64,000 nt of DNA from CAMYOC01 sp963704875 (GTDB lineage Bacteria; Pseudomonadota; Gammaproteobacteria; Steroidobacterales; XN24), in NCBI GenBank assembly GCA_963704875.1, contig CAVPIA010000008.1, positions 558,001 through 622,000 on the forward strand. The letters are read 5' to 3'. A model generated the notes under the pieces. It had not been told where the DNA came from, searched no databases, and saw only the letters and a program-made list of their open reading frames with translations. The translations under genes and the position numbers were made by a program. Numbering within the stretch: position 1 is the first letter of the stretch; each line of letters opens with the position of its first letter. Shown piece after piece: positions 34,744 through 44,975 of the stretch.

Positions 34744-35069
34744 CCCGCCGCAATCCTCTGCGGATGCCCGAGCAGGCACGGCCGCTGCCTGTCCCCGGGT
34801 CACGGTCTAATCATGATGAGAAAGCTGGCAACTGCCCTGTCTGCCTTTTGCAGCTTGCGACTCGCGAGTTTCGCCCGTTAGCAGAACAAACAGAACAGGC
34901 CCGGAGGCGGTTGAGCTCCCGGGCCTGTGAGGGGGGCGGCGTACTCCCTGTATCGGCCTGCGCTCCCTGCGCCCGCCGATCAAACTTTAACCGCTGACGG
35001 ACAAATGTCAATATATGGATCTAAATGACCACATATACATATTATGCGCGATAAATTGGACCCACTGAA
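34744..35069. other. 326-base gap between AAA-FHA gene and tldD
   Basis: The gap lies between convergent genes. It contains the hairpin at 34895-34928 and an AT-rich stretch at about 35005-35055. No credible gene was found. Confidence 0.5.
34895..34928 (-). terminator. terminator-like hairpin downstream of tldD
   Basis: Ten pairs join 34895-34904 to 34919-34928, extended by two more across a one-base bulge. On the minus strand it is followed by a T-rich stretch. It would end the long leftward operon that closes with tldD, and may also serve the AAA-FHA gene from the other side. Confidence 0.6.
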
Positions 35070-36512
35070 TCAGCGAGTGCCGCCGACGGTAAGCTCATCG
35101 ATTCGCAACGTCGGTTGACCGACACCAACCGGGACGCTTTGCCCCTCCTTTCCGCATACACCGACCCCCGCATCCAGCTCCAGATCGTTGCCCACCATGC
35201 TGACTCGCGTGAGCACATCCGGACCATTGCCGATCAGCGTCGCGCCTTTGACCGGTCGGGTGATGCGCCCATTTTCGATCAGATAGGCCTCGCTGGCAGA
35301 AAAAACGAATTTCCCGGAGGTGATGTCGACCTGGCCACCGCCAAAATTCGGCGCATACAGCCCCTTTTCCACACTGGCGATGATCTCGTCCGGATCATGC
35401 GGGCCTGCGAGCATATATGTGTTTGTCATCCGCGGCATTGGCAGATGGGCAAACGACTCGCGCCGGCCATTGCCGGTTGAGCTCGCCCCCATCAGCCCCG
35501 CATTGTGCTTGTCCTGCAGATAGCCCTTCAGGATGCCGCCTTCGATCAGCGTGGTGCACCGGGTTGGGGTGCCTTCATCATCCACATTCAGCGAACCACG
35601 CCGCCCCGCCAGGGTGCCGTCATCCACGACCGTACACAGCGGCGACGCCACCCGTTCGCCAATACGCCCGGCAAAAGCAGAGGTGCCGCGACGATTAAAA
35701 TCGCCCTCAAGACCATGGCCGATTGCCTCGTGGAGCAGAACCCCGGGCCAACCCGGCCCGAGCACGACGGTCATCGAACCGGCAGGTGCATCCTCCGCCT
35801 CCAGATTGACCAGCGCCTGGCGCACGGCTTCCCGCCCGAACTGCATGGCCCGATCTTGTTCCAGCAACCAGTGGTAGGTGTGGCGTCCGCCACCACCGGC
35901 ATAGCCCTGCTCGCGACGTCCGTTCTGCTCAGCAATGACTGAGACATTCATCCGGATCAACGGTCGTACGTCGGCGGCAAAGGTGCCGTCCGCAGCCGCC
36001 ACCATGACAATGTCGTGGACCGCCGCAAGGGTCACGATCACCTGCTGGATCCGCGAATCCAGCGCCCGCACCCCCTGATCTACCCGTTCGAGCAAGGCAA
36101 CCTTGTCCTGATCGGCCATCGAACCCAGCGGATCCTCCGCCGTGTAGAGGCTATTGCCCGAGCCCATCCTGCGGGTCTGAATCTGGCCGCTCTGGCCTTG
36201 TTTGGCAATGGAGCGAGCCGCCCGGGATGCCTGGGTCAGGGCGGGAACCTGGATCTCGTCAGAGTAGGCAAACCCGGTCCGTTCACCGCTGATTGCCCGC
36301 ACACCGGCGCCCTGATCGATGCTATGACCTCCCTCGCGCACGATCCCGTCTTCGAGGCTCCACGATTCCTGGCGGCTGTACTGAAAATAGATATCCGCCG
36401 CGTCCACGGAATGCGTCATGACGCCATCGAGCAGACGCCCGATATCATTTTCATCCATCCCTGCCGGGTGCAGGATCCGATGCCGGGCGATTTCCAGAGA
36501 GGTGTCACTCAT
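35070..36512 (-). CDS. tldD: metalloprotease TldD
   Basis: The zinc-bearing half of the TldD/TldE protease, 480 residues, matching E. coli TldD (481). The metal motif is His261-Glu262-x3-His266 in HEAIGHGLEGDFN, with a further ligand expected from the downstream Cys in DAGVGVCGKEGQ. The complex is cytoplasmic. It is the last gene of the leftward run holA to tldD, 21 bases after the nitrilase gene. Confidence 0.97.
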   Translation of the reverse strand: MSDTSLEIARHRILHPAGMDENDIGRLLDGVMTHSVDAADIYFQYSRQESWSLEDGIVREGGHSIDQGAGVRAISGERTGFAYSDEIQVPALTQASRAARSIAKQGQSGQIQTRRMGSGNSLYTAEDPLGSMADQDKVALLERVDQGVRALDSRIQQVIVTLAAVHDIVMVAAADGTFAADVRPLIRMNVSVIAEQNGRREQGYAGGGGRHTYHWLLEQDRAMQFGREAVRQALVNLEAEDAPAGSMTVVLGPGWPGVLLHEAIGHGLEGDFNRRGTSAFAGRIGERVASPLCTVVDDGTLAGRRGSLNVDDEGTPTRCTTLIEGGILKGYLQDKHNAGLMGASSTGNGRRESFAHLPMPRMTNTYMLAGPHDPDEIIASVEKGLYAPNFGGGQVDITSGKFVFSASEAYLIENGRITRPVKGATLIGNGPDVLTRVSMVGNDLELDAGVGVCGKEGQSVPVGVGQPTLRIDELTVGGTR

Positions 36513-36533
36513 GTTGATGTCAGAATTCCTTGA

Positions 36534-37373
36534 TCAGATGTTGCTGAGACGATGGTCCAGTGCAGGAAATGCTCGTCGGATCTGTTCTTGTCGCTCGAAG
36601 TCGATATCCGCCAATAGCAGGCCGGCGCCCCGCTCGAGACAAGCGACGACATCGCCCCATGGTCCAACGACCATGCTTTCGCCCCAGGTCTCGCGGCCAT
36701 TTGCGTGTCGCCCGCCCTGAGCCGCAGCGATCACCCAGCACAGGTTTTCTGTCGCCCGTGCGCGCAACAGGATTTCCCAGTGGGCCTTTCCGGTTGCCGC
36801 GGTGAAAGCGGCGGGCAATGCGATGGTCTGCATACCCTGATCCAGCATGCCTCGAAACAGTTCGGGGAAGCGGATATCGTAACAGACCCCCAGTCCGAGT
36901 TTGCCAGCCGGCGAATCCAGCACCACTCGCTGGTGGCCTGGCCTGGCCGTGTCCGACTCGGCATAGCTTTCGCTGCCGGCCGGCAAGCTGACGTCAAACA
37001 GGAAAATCTTGTCATATCGCGCCGTTTGCTCGCCGTCCGGATCAAATACCAAACAGCTTGAGGTCGGCAGAGCCTGCCGATCCCGAAGCAGCGGCACGGT
37101 CCCACCTACTATCCAGAGCCCTAGATCCCGCGCGGTGTTGGCGAGAAATTCCTGAATTGGCCCCTTGCCAGGCATTTCGCTGACCGCCAGCCGATCTGCG
37201 TCCCGCAAGGGCATGCAGGCGAAGTTCTCCGGCAGCACTGCCAGAGATGCCCCGGCTTCTGCGGCCCGCTCCAGCAGCACCGCTGCCTCGGCCAGATTCG
37301 AGTCGGGTTCCGGACCCGAAACCATCTGCAAGGCCGCCACCCGGCAGGTGTTTGAGCCGCCATCGCCAGCCAT
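36534..37373 (-). CDS. carbon-nitrogen hydrolase (Nit family)
   Basis: A 279-residue nitrilase-superfamily amidase. The catalytic triad is Glu49 (LPENF), Lys122 (YDKIFLFD) and Cys164 (GVCYDIRFPEL). The latter block is typical of the Nit1/Nit2 branch, whose members hydrolyse deaminated glutathione or omega-amides; which substrate is used here is not shown. It sits two bases after yhdP and 21 before tldD, the same place a nitrilase gene occupies in many gammaproteobacteria. Confidence 0.9.
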   Translation of the reverse strand: MAGDGGSNTCRVAALQMVSGPEPDSNLAEAAVLLERAAEAGASLAVLPENFACMPLRDADRLAVSEMPGKGPIQEFLANTARDLGLWIVGGTVPLLRDRQALPTSSCLVFDPDGEQTARYDKIFLFDVSLPAGSESYAESDTARPGHQRVVLDSPAGKLGLGVCYDIRFPELFRGMLDQGMQTIALPAAFTAATGKAHWEILLRARATENLCWVIAAAQGGRHANGRETWGESMVVGPWGDVVACLERGAGLLLADIDFERQEQIRRAFPALDHRLSNI

Positions 37374-37375
37374 GC

Positions 37376-40300
37376 TCAGGGTTGCTCCCGTGACCCAGAG
37401 TCGGACGCGGAATCAGCGTCAGGGTTCGATCCGGCCGCAGTCCCGGATGGCGCGCCTGTCAGGCGTTCGACAACCGGATCATCCCAAGGTCCGGTGATGC
37501 TGTACTGGGCCCGGATGATGCCGCTGAGCGAGTCCTTGAATATCTCCTTGAGCACGAACAAACCTGCGCCAATGGCTGGCCCGGCTGCAATCGCGCCAAC
37601 AACTGGCAGGGTATTACCCACCTCCGCGCTGACCACGGCGACCTGATCATATGTGCGGTCGACAAGATCCACGGTACCGACGATGCCAATATCGGCGGCA
37701 CGACCCTTGAGCACCATATTGTCCGAATAGGCCTTGCCGTCGCTGATCGCAAACTTGCCGCGGAACTTCTCGAAATACAGCCCCTTCTGGAAGACGTCCC
37801 GGAAATCGAGCAGCAGCCGCTGGGGCAACGCCTGCACACTGAGCAAACCGAAAACGCGTCCGCTGCCGGGTTCGACTTCTTCCAGACTGCCCTGGTCGAG
37901 ATTGATGCTCGCTTCACCGGTGGCTACCGCCAGAATCGATGGCGGCAGCCCTCCGGTCCAGCCGATATCGGCGGTGAATTCACCTTTCTCGGCATCGATA
38001 CCGCTGGCGAAACCCATGAACTTCAGCGCGCCGCCCACATCGTCGCTGTTGAACTGCAGCGTAAAACGGCTCTCATCGCGCAGCGCAGATTGCAGGGAAC
38101 TGCCGGCAAGCTCGATGATAAAACTGTCGCCCTCCAGGCGCAGACCTTCGGTGCTGAAACCATCCGGAAGATGCTGAATTTCGCCGCTCATTCTGCCCAG
38201 TCGGACCGATTCCATGGAAAAATCGCCAATGCTGATGGTGGCCGAGGGCACCAGCTTCGGATCAAGACGGTCATCCCCCCCATCGATCTCCTCATCGTCG
38301 ATGGCCAATCGCTCCAGCTCCAGCACTACCGGTTCGTCCCCATAAAGATCGAATGGAATAATCGCCGACCCGGATATGGTCTCGCTGCTGATATCGGCCT
38401 GCCAGGCAGCTGTGTCCTGCTGCAGGGAGAGTTCGGCATTGCTGACATGCTGCCCCATCAGGCGCAGATCTGTCACCGTCAGATCGACCGCGGTGAGAAT
38501 CTGTTCCGGGCCGCCCTCCTGGTCGGGGCCATAATCCACGCTCAACCAGTCGTCCACCGAAAGCTGGTCGGTCTCGCCACCGATGACCAGGCCGGGCCTC
38601 ACCGGCGCTGAAGCGGTCGAGCCACCGATCTGCAGGTTCGCGCCCTGGATCTGCATCGCGCCATCATCGACCGCAAAACGCATGACGGCGGACATTTGTT
38701 CAGCGACATTGACCTCCCATTCGGTGATGCCGGCCTGCGGGAAACGGAAGTCGATCGCAAGCGGCATGCGGTCTGACCGCAGACTTGAACAATGGCGCTG
38801 GCAGATCGATAGCCATGCCCTGCAATTCGCTGTCCAGGTGGATATAAAACTCGCCATCAGGCTGGGTACCCGGGAAGTGAACATAGGCCTGCCAGTCGCT
38901 TATGCCATCCAGATGATCTGCCAGCGGCATGCCCACCGGGTTAAGCAGACTGGGCCCCGTCATTGCTCCTCGCGCATAGGCGCGAGTGGATCCGTCATCC
39001 ATGGGCCTGATATCGATACTCACAGGCTGGTCAAACAAGCTCGCCGAGATATCGTCTGCCGAGATCCGGAAGTCCTCGAACAGCAGCGAACCCGTTACAT
39101 CATGCAGGCGGTGCGGGATCTGCCCGTAGCCAAGGACCCCGTCACTCAGATCAACATCGACGCGGATTTCGCGTGCCGCAAGATCACGCAACGGCAGCAG
39201 CAGATCGACAGCCGCAGTCGCGTTCCCCTGGTCGACCCTGAGTTCCGCGAAGCCTTCACCGAGACTGGGTGCAATCGGGCTGCTCAGCAGGAACTGCTGC
39301 AATTGATAAAACCCGCCGCTGGCCGGCCCCCGGATGGACAGCTGGCCGGCACGTAAATCCGGAAGTGATACTTCGACATCGGCTATCGTCAGGTCGCCGG
39401 CCTGGCCGGAGCGAAGGTCCGCGCTGTAGCCCTCGTTCTCGAATCGCATTGCAGCTTGCAATGCCCGCAATTCCGGCCAGCCAGTGGCGTAGTCCAAAAC
39501 CATGTCTTCGACGTCAAATTCGACCTGGAACACACCTTCGTCGTTGCGATAGGGGAAACCGCGCAAGGGCCCGTGGATCTGCACCTTTACCCATGGGGCG
39601 TTGCCGCCGGACAGTCCCCGGTCCAGCCATCCGACGACCTTCGGAGACATGATTGCTACCGGCAGATAGCGCGATGCGCTGCCCAGATTGACATCCCGCA
39701 TTCGGGCTTCGAGATCGATGGAACCGACGGCATCGCCACCCGGCAGGCGCAGGCGAAAACCGCTTTCGAGATCGAGGTCAGCATTCGCGGCTCTAAGCTC
39801 ATCGCCGATAATGGTCAGACCATCGCTGCCCTTGCTCCAGACGATCAGGCCGCCAAACCGGTCCAGGGCCAACGATTCCCTGAACAGATCCGGAAACACC
39901 AGCGACACATCCTGGGCGTCAAACTCCAACCGTCCGCCACGCGGGTCGCTGCGCACACGACCGGACAAACCGTTTAGCCCTGGCACTTTTTCCCAGGGGT
40001 CGAGACCGAGCTGATCCACCAGCACATCCAGCTCGATGCGCCGCTCCGGCGTCTCTCCCGGGAGGGTCTCCACAACCAGCACCAAATCCTGCAGATCGCC
40101 GCGCGGATTAAGCGCCAGCAGGGGATCACGCACTTCAGGGTCCGGTAACAATGGCACCATGGGCAGGACATCCTGCAATCGGATGCGATCGGCGGTGACC
40201 TCAAGGACCGCGCTACCGTTCTCGCCCTGGCGGGAAATGACCGCGACCAGCGGATTACGCCAATCGCGCCCTGCACGGCGGACCAACAGATCCGACGCCT

Positions 40301-41222
40301 GGAGGCGCCAGCCATCGTCCGCCCGGTCCCAATCTACGCGGCCCTCAATAAGCTCGTATCCGGCACCCTCAGCCGATGTCATCGCCCCCGCCAACGCCAC
40401 GCCACGGGCTTCGGCTTCGGTCGACACACGAACAAGCTCACCGCCGTCCACATCCAGCCACACGCGCATATCTGCCCGACCTGCAAGATCTGGCAGGGCC
40501 TGAAGGCCCGGCACCCGAGGCAACTTGGAAAATTGCAGGCCATCAAACCAGGCGAACATCCGCCAGGCTGAGTAGAGGCCGGCTTCGTTGACTGTGCCAC
40601 TTGCCCAACCGGTGACTTTTTGCGCCAGTTCATCTGGCGGCGTCAAAGACACATCCAGTCGCAGTTCCCGGTTGCTGCCGCTGAGGTCGACCTCGGCATC
40701 CTGAAACACCCAGGTAACGCCGCCGTCCATCTCGTCGCGAAACACCACCCGGCCATCGCTCAGGCGGATGTCTGCGAGCAGGGCTTCACCGCGTGGTTTG
40801 ATATCACTGACCGGTATGCCAAGGATAAAAATCTCGCCGCTGTTGTCGCGCCGAATATCAAGCTGGGCGCCGTCGACGGTGAACAGATCGCCCTTTATCT
40901 GCCAGGACAGAATCAGCTCACTGACATCGAGACTGACTCGCGCTGTGTCGGCCTGGAGCAGTTCGCTAGAGCCATCGGCCGACAGGATGGAGGCATCACG
41001 CAGCAGGATCTCCGGGCCACCAAGTCCAAAGCGGGCGTCCATACCACCGATTTCCACCGGCAGCCCTAACACGCGGCTGGCCCATTGTTCTATTGGCGTC
41101 CGATATTCAGGAAGCTGGTCTACGGCAATACGGAACGCACCGACAAGCAGGGCCGACAGAATGGTCAGCGCGGCGAACAAGCCGGCGGACCATTTCCATA
41201 GTCGTCTTCCCAGACTGGCCAT
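37376..41222 (-). pseudogene. yhdP: yhdP, AsmA-like protein gene split by a frameshift
   Basis: The two overlapping frames (38700-41222 and 37376-38884) together read as one YhdP of about 1,280 residues, the normal size. The first starts with an N-terminal membrane helix (residues 13-30) and DUF3971-type repeats up to IDLPAPLFKS; the homology then continues in the other frame with LRSDRMPLAIDFRFPQAG. The total length is 3n+1, which fits one inserted base (or two lost) near 38783-38790. YhdP, with TamB and YdbH, is thought to carry phospholipids to the outer membrane. The gene lies between rng and the nitrilase as usual. Whether the shift is real or a sequencing error cannot be told here. Confidence 0.88.
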
Positions 41223-41269
41223 TGGTTTCCGGCTAGACCTGCTGCACGGGACGCGATTCGCGTAGGTAT

Positions 41270-42751
41270 CTAGATTGGCACGACATCGAAATGATCCTGC
41301 GCGTAGTGCGACTCTGACTGAAGCCGGATTGGCCGACCGGTATGCTCCTCCAGATCGGCCAGGCTGGCAGACTCCTCGTCCACGATGAGCTCCAGCACTT
41401 CCGGATGAGCCAGCACCAGCAATTCCTGGAATTCGAACTGGCGGGACTGGCGGATGACCTCGCGGAAAATCTCATAGCAGACGGTCTCCGGCGTCTTGAC
41501 CGACCCCCTGCCTTCACAGGTTGGACACGCGCGACACAGCACATGTTCCAGACTCTCGCGCGTCCGCTTGCGGGTCATCTCAACCAGGCCCAGCGTTGAC
41601 ACCTCAGTGATCTGGTTGCGCGCGTGATCGGCTGCCAGCGCCTTCTCCAGCGCCTGCAGGACCTGCTTGCGATGCTCTGCCAGATCCATGTCGATGAAGT
41701 CGATGATGATAATCCCGCCGAGGTTGCGCAGACGGAGCTGCCGGGCAAGCGCTTCGGCCGCCTCAAGGTTGGTCTTGAATATTGTTTCTTCAAGATTACG
41801 ATGGCCGACAAAGCCGCCGGTGTTGACGTCTATCGTGGTCATCGCTTCGGTCTGTTCGACCACCAGATAGCCGCCGGATTTGAGCTGCACATTGCGCTCC
41901 AGCGCGCGAGTGATTTCGTCCTCGACGCCGTATAAATCAAAAATCGGCCGCGCCGCTGTGTACTCCTCTATCTTTTCGGCCAGTTCCGGCACAAACATCG
42001 ATGCGAACTCACGCATGCGTTCACAGGTCCGGGTGTGATCCACACGCACCGTCTCTATCCCCGGGCCGAGCAGATCACGCAGAATACGCAGCGCCAACGG
42101 CAGGTCTTCGTGCACCAGCTGCCGCGGGCCCGACCCGGCTGCGTTGTCGCTGATCACATCCCATAGCCGGCGCAGAAATATCATGTCCGCGCGCAATGCC
42201 TCCAGGCTCGCCCCTTCGGCAGCCGTGCGCACGATAAAGCCGCCGCCCTCTCCCTCGGGCACCGATTCAAACATCTCTCTGAGGCGTGTGCGCTCTTCCT
42301 CATCCTCGATTCTTGCCGACACGCCGATGCCGCGGCCATGCGGCATGAATACGAGGTAACGGGAGGGGATGGTGACAAAGGTCGTCAGCCGGGCGCCCTT
42401 GGTACCGATCGGATCCTTGACCACCTGGACCAGCAACTCGTCGCCCTCCCGCACCAGCGTCTGGATGTCCGGTTGCTGTCGATCCGAGCCGAGCTCACCG
42501 TCGACCGTTTCCTGGTGGACCCGGTCCCGGTAGATATCGCCCGCATGGAGAAAAGCGGTTCGCTCCAGACCAATCTCAAGAAATGCCGCCTGCATGCCGG
42601 GCAATACGCGCGACACCTTGGCTTTGTAGATATTGCTGATCAGGCCGCGTTTACGCGCACGCTCAATATAGACTTCCTGCAACACGCCATTCTCGACCAG
42701 CGCTGCGCGTACCTCGCGCGGCGTCACGTTGATCAGGATCTCTTCATTCAC
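41270..42751 (-). CDS. rng: ribonuclease G
   Basis: RNase G, 493 residues (489 in E. coli), an endoribonuclease that matures 16S rRNA 5' ends and decays some mRNAs. The start is GTG at 42751, giving VNEEILINVTPREVRAA, the family N-terminus; the open frame upstream is a shadow of maf. The S1-type RNA-binding region begins near residue 37 (ISNIYKAKVSRVLPGMQAAF). The catalytic metal Asp lie in TTIDVNTG and IIIDFIDM. Zinc-link cysteines CRACPTCEG are present. It overlaps maf by eight bases. Confidence 0.96.
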   Translation of the reverse strand: MNEEILINVTPREVRAALVENGVLQEVYIERARKRGLISNIYKAKVSRVLPGMQAAFLEIGLERTAFLHAGDIYRDRVHQETVDGELGSDRQQPDIQTLVREGDELLVQVVKDPIGTKGARLTTFVTIPSRYLVFMPHGRGIGVSARIEDEEERTRLREMFESVPEGEGGGFIVRTAAEGASLEALRADMIFLRRLWDVISDNAAGSGPRQLVHEDLPLALRILRDLLGPGIETVRVDHTRTCERMREFASMFVPELAEKIEEYTAARPIFDLYGVEDEITRALERNVQLKSGGYLVVEQTEAMTTIDVNTGGFVGHRNLEETIFKTNLEAAEALARQLRLRNLGGIIIIDFIDMDLAEHRKQVLQALEKALAADHARNQITEVSTLGLVEMTRKRTRESLEHVLCRACPTCEGRGSVKTPETVCYEIFREVIRQSRQFEFQELLVLAHPEVLELIVDEESASLADLEEHTGRPIRLQSESHYAQDHFDVVPI

Positions 42752-43355
42752 CGTGCCTACTCCCGATCCGGGGCTCAGCGGCCACGCCCAACTGTGCCAG
42801 CAATCTGGCGGTTTCGAACAGAGGCAGACCCATGACGCCCGAATAGCTGCCCTCGAGGCGCTCCGCAAAGACCGCAGCGAAACCCTGGATAGCATAGGCG
42901 CCGGCCTTGCCCATGGGCTCACCACTGGCCACGTAGGCCTCGATCTCCGTTTCACTGATAGCCCGAAACGCGACCTTGCTGACACTCAGATCGAGAATAC
43001 TCTGCTGACCGCGGATTCCAGCAACCGCGGTAATCACGCGATGCTCCCGACCGGAAAGGCGGCAAAGCATCGCGGCCGCATCGTCAGCGTCGGCTGGCTT
43101 GCCCAGCACTTCCTGTCCCAGCACCACCGCCGTATCCGCGGCAAGTATCACCCTGGCGCCGGCATCGTCGAGCGACTCCGCGACCTGCCTGGCCTTGTCC
43201 AGCGCAATGCGTCGGGCATATTCCGCCGGTGATTCACCGGGCGCTCGCGTCTCGTCTACGTCGGCCGGTCGGACCTCATGCGCAAGATTAATTTGCCGCA
43301 GCAATTCCTGCCGCCGGGGGGACGCCGACGCCAGAACTATAAGTTCTTGATTCAC
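42744..43355 (-). CDS. maf: Maf family nucleotide pyrophosphatase
   Basis: A Maf protein of 203 residues (YhdE type), which hydrolyses dTTP, UTP or modified nucleotides to their monophosphates and limits their misuse. It shows the N-terminal LASASPRRQELL, ADTAVVLG with the catalytic Asp, KPADADDAAAML and the C-terminal SYSGVMGLPLFET. It lies between rlmH and rng, and its end overlaps rng by eight bases. Confidence 0.94.
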   Translation of the reverse strand: MNQELIVLASASPRRQELLRQINLAHEVRPADVDETRAPGESPAEYARRIALDKARQVAESLDDAGARVILAADTAVVLGQEVLGKPADADDAAAMLCRLSGREHRVITAVAGIRGQQSILDLSVSKVAFRAISETEIEAYVASGEPMGKAGAYAIQGFAAVFAERLEGSYSGVMGLPLFETARLLAQLGVAAEPRIGSRHGE

Positions 43356-43429
43356 CGTGGCAGTTTCCCGACTTCAGGCGCCATATTCAAGGGTTTGCGA
43401 GGTCCCGCGAGCAACAGGCCCGCCCGGGT

Positions 43430-43900
43430 CTATTCGCGGTGGTAGGGGTGCCCGCGGAGCAGGCTCCAGGCACGATACAACTGTTCGGCAAGCACAACCC
43501 GCACCAGGCCATGGGGCAGGGTCAGCGCCGACAGGGACAAACGCAGCTCGGCGCGCTGCAGGCATTCTGCCGAGAGTCCGTCCGGACCGCCGATGAGAAA
43601 ACACAGATCCCGTCCGTCGTGCATCCACTCATCCAGCAGTTTCGACCAGCGCCGCGTGTCAAAACTGCGACCCAGCACGTCCATCGCGACAGTCCGGTCG
43701 GATGCGCCGATATTCGCCAGCATCCGCTCGCCTTCTGTTTTTACCGCACGTTCGGCGTCGGCGGAACGGCCGCGCTGACCCAGAGGGATCTCCTTGAGTT
43801 CCAACCGGCACTCGTGAGGCAATCTGCTCGCATAGGCCTCAAAGCCGGCATCCACCCAGCCCGGCATGCGCGTTCCCGCAGCGAGCATACGAATTCGCAC
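43430..43900 (-). CDS. rlmH: 23S rRNA (pseudouridine1915-N3)-methyltransferase
   Basis: RlmH, 156 residues (155 in E. coli), a SPOUT-fold enzyme that methylates pseudouridine 1915 in 23S rRNA of the 70S ribosome. The SAM-binding knot carries FLIGGPDGLS and LSLSALTLPHGLVRVVLAEQLYRAW, ending with the family's RGHPYHRE. It is the fourth gene of the holA-nadD-rsfS-rlmH run. Confidence 0.97.
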   Translation of the reverse strand: MRIRMLAAGTRMPGWVDAGFEAYASRLPHECRLELKEIPLGQRGRSADAERAVKTEGERMLANIGASDRTVAMDVLGRSFDTRRWSKLLDEWMHDGRDLCFLIGGPDGLSAECLQRAELRLSLSALTLPHGLVRVVLAEQLYRAWSLLRGHPYHRE

Positions 43901-43953
43901 GATCAGGACCTGCCTAGGTCAATCCAATAGTCACTGTCGGGCCTGCGAGCGGA

Positions 43954-44307
43954 TTAGCCGGCCGGCGCCGCGGCGTCAGTCTTGGCGCCACGAACCCAGA
44001 GTTTCTCGAGGTTATAAAAATCCCGCACCCTCGGCAGCATCACGTGCACAAGCACATCCTGCAGATCAACCAGCACCCATTCACCACCTTCCAGCCCTTC
44101 AACTCCCAACGGTCGCTGACCTTGCTGTTTGCATTTTTCGATCACGTTCTCGGCTACAGACCGGACGTGTCGATCAGAGGTTCCGCTGGCGATTACCATG
44201 AGGTCAGTGATCGAGGTCATCGGTTTAACATCGATCAGTACGACGTCTCTGGCCTTCATGTCTTCAAGCGCTTCGACAATAGTATTGGTGATCTCTGGGC
44301 TGCTCAT
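43954..44307 (-). CDS. rsfS: ribosomal silencing factor RsfS
   Basis: RsfS, 117 residues, binds L14 on the 50S subunit and blocks joining of the subunits when nutrients are short. Conserved parts are the DVVLIDV-type strand, ITDLMVIASGTSDRHVRSVAENV and LEGGEWVLVDLQDVLVHVMLPRVRDFYNLEKLW. It overlaps the nadD stop by ATGA, so it is coupled to NAD synthesis, as in E. coli. Confidence 0.97.
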   Translation of the reverse strand: MSSPEITNTIVEALEDMKARDVVLIDVKPMTSITDLMVIASGTSDRHVRSVAENVIEKCKQQGQRPLGVEGLEGGEWVLVDLQDVLVHVMLPRVRDFYNLEKLWVRGAKTDAAAPAG

Positions 44308-44975
44308 TCAGTCCTCTCTGTCTGGCGGGCGTAACAGCCCGAATCAAGGATGTTCTTTCTGACTGCATCCGGCATCAGGAATCGCGGATCACCGCCGTTG
44401 GAAACCAGCTCCCTGATTGCAGTGGAGGAGATTTCCAGCTGGGTGACTGCGTGTATATAAATGCGGCCGGCGCGTGATTCATGCAGGTCGCCCACTCGCC
44501 CGGTGCCGCGATCGGCCAGAAGTTCGTTCAGCGGACCCATGTCCGGCACCCGCCAGCCAGGGCGGTGCGCGACCAGCACATGCGCAAGCTGCAGAATCTC
44601 CCGCCAGTGATACCACTTGGGCAGGTCGAGAAACGCATCCATGCCGACCACCAGACAAATCGACCGGTGTGCATACTCGGCCCGCAAATCCAGCAGGGTA
44701 TCGACCGAGTATGACGGGCCCTCCCGGTGCAACTCACGATCGTCGACGACAAATCCGGGCTGACCACCAATGGCCGCACGCACCATCTCCAGACGAACCC
44801 TGGCGTCAGCCACTGGCCGCTCGCGGTGTGGGGGCGTCCCCGCCGGCAGGAACCGGACCTCCGGCAGGCGCAAGGACTCCATTAATTCGAATGCGGTCCG
44901 CAGATGACCGTAATGAATCGGGTCAAACGTCCCGCCAAAAATTGCCATCGGGTCCAACTGACTGAAACCACTCAT
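44304..44975 (-). CDS. nadD: nicotinate-nucleotide adenylyltransferase
   Basis: NadD transfers AMP to nicotinate mononucleotide, making deamido-NAD. The 223-residue protein has the nucleotidyltransferase HxGH motif in GGTFDPIHYGHLR and the closing ISSTAIRE motif. Its ATG shares one base with the holA stop (TGATG). A second ATG nine codons in would also leave the motif intact, but coupling to holA supports the first. Confidence 0.96.
   Translation of the reverse strand: MSGFSQLDPMAIFGGTFDPIHYGHLRTAFELMESLRLPEVRFLPAGTPPHRERPVADARVRLEMVRAAIGGQPGFVVDDRELHREGPSYSVDTLLDLRAEYAHRSICLVVGMDAFLDLPKWYHWREILQLAHVLVAHRPGWRVPDMGPLNELLADRGTGRVGDLHESRAGRIYIHAVTQLEISSTAIRELVSNGGDPRFLMPDAVRKNILDSGCYARQTERTE

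Noticed and set aside
38780..38792. programmed ribosomal frameshift in yhdP
   Set aside because: No slippery heptamer or following stem was seen, and yhdP is a single frame in known genomes; mutation or sequencing error is simpler.
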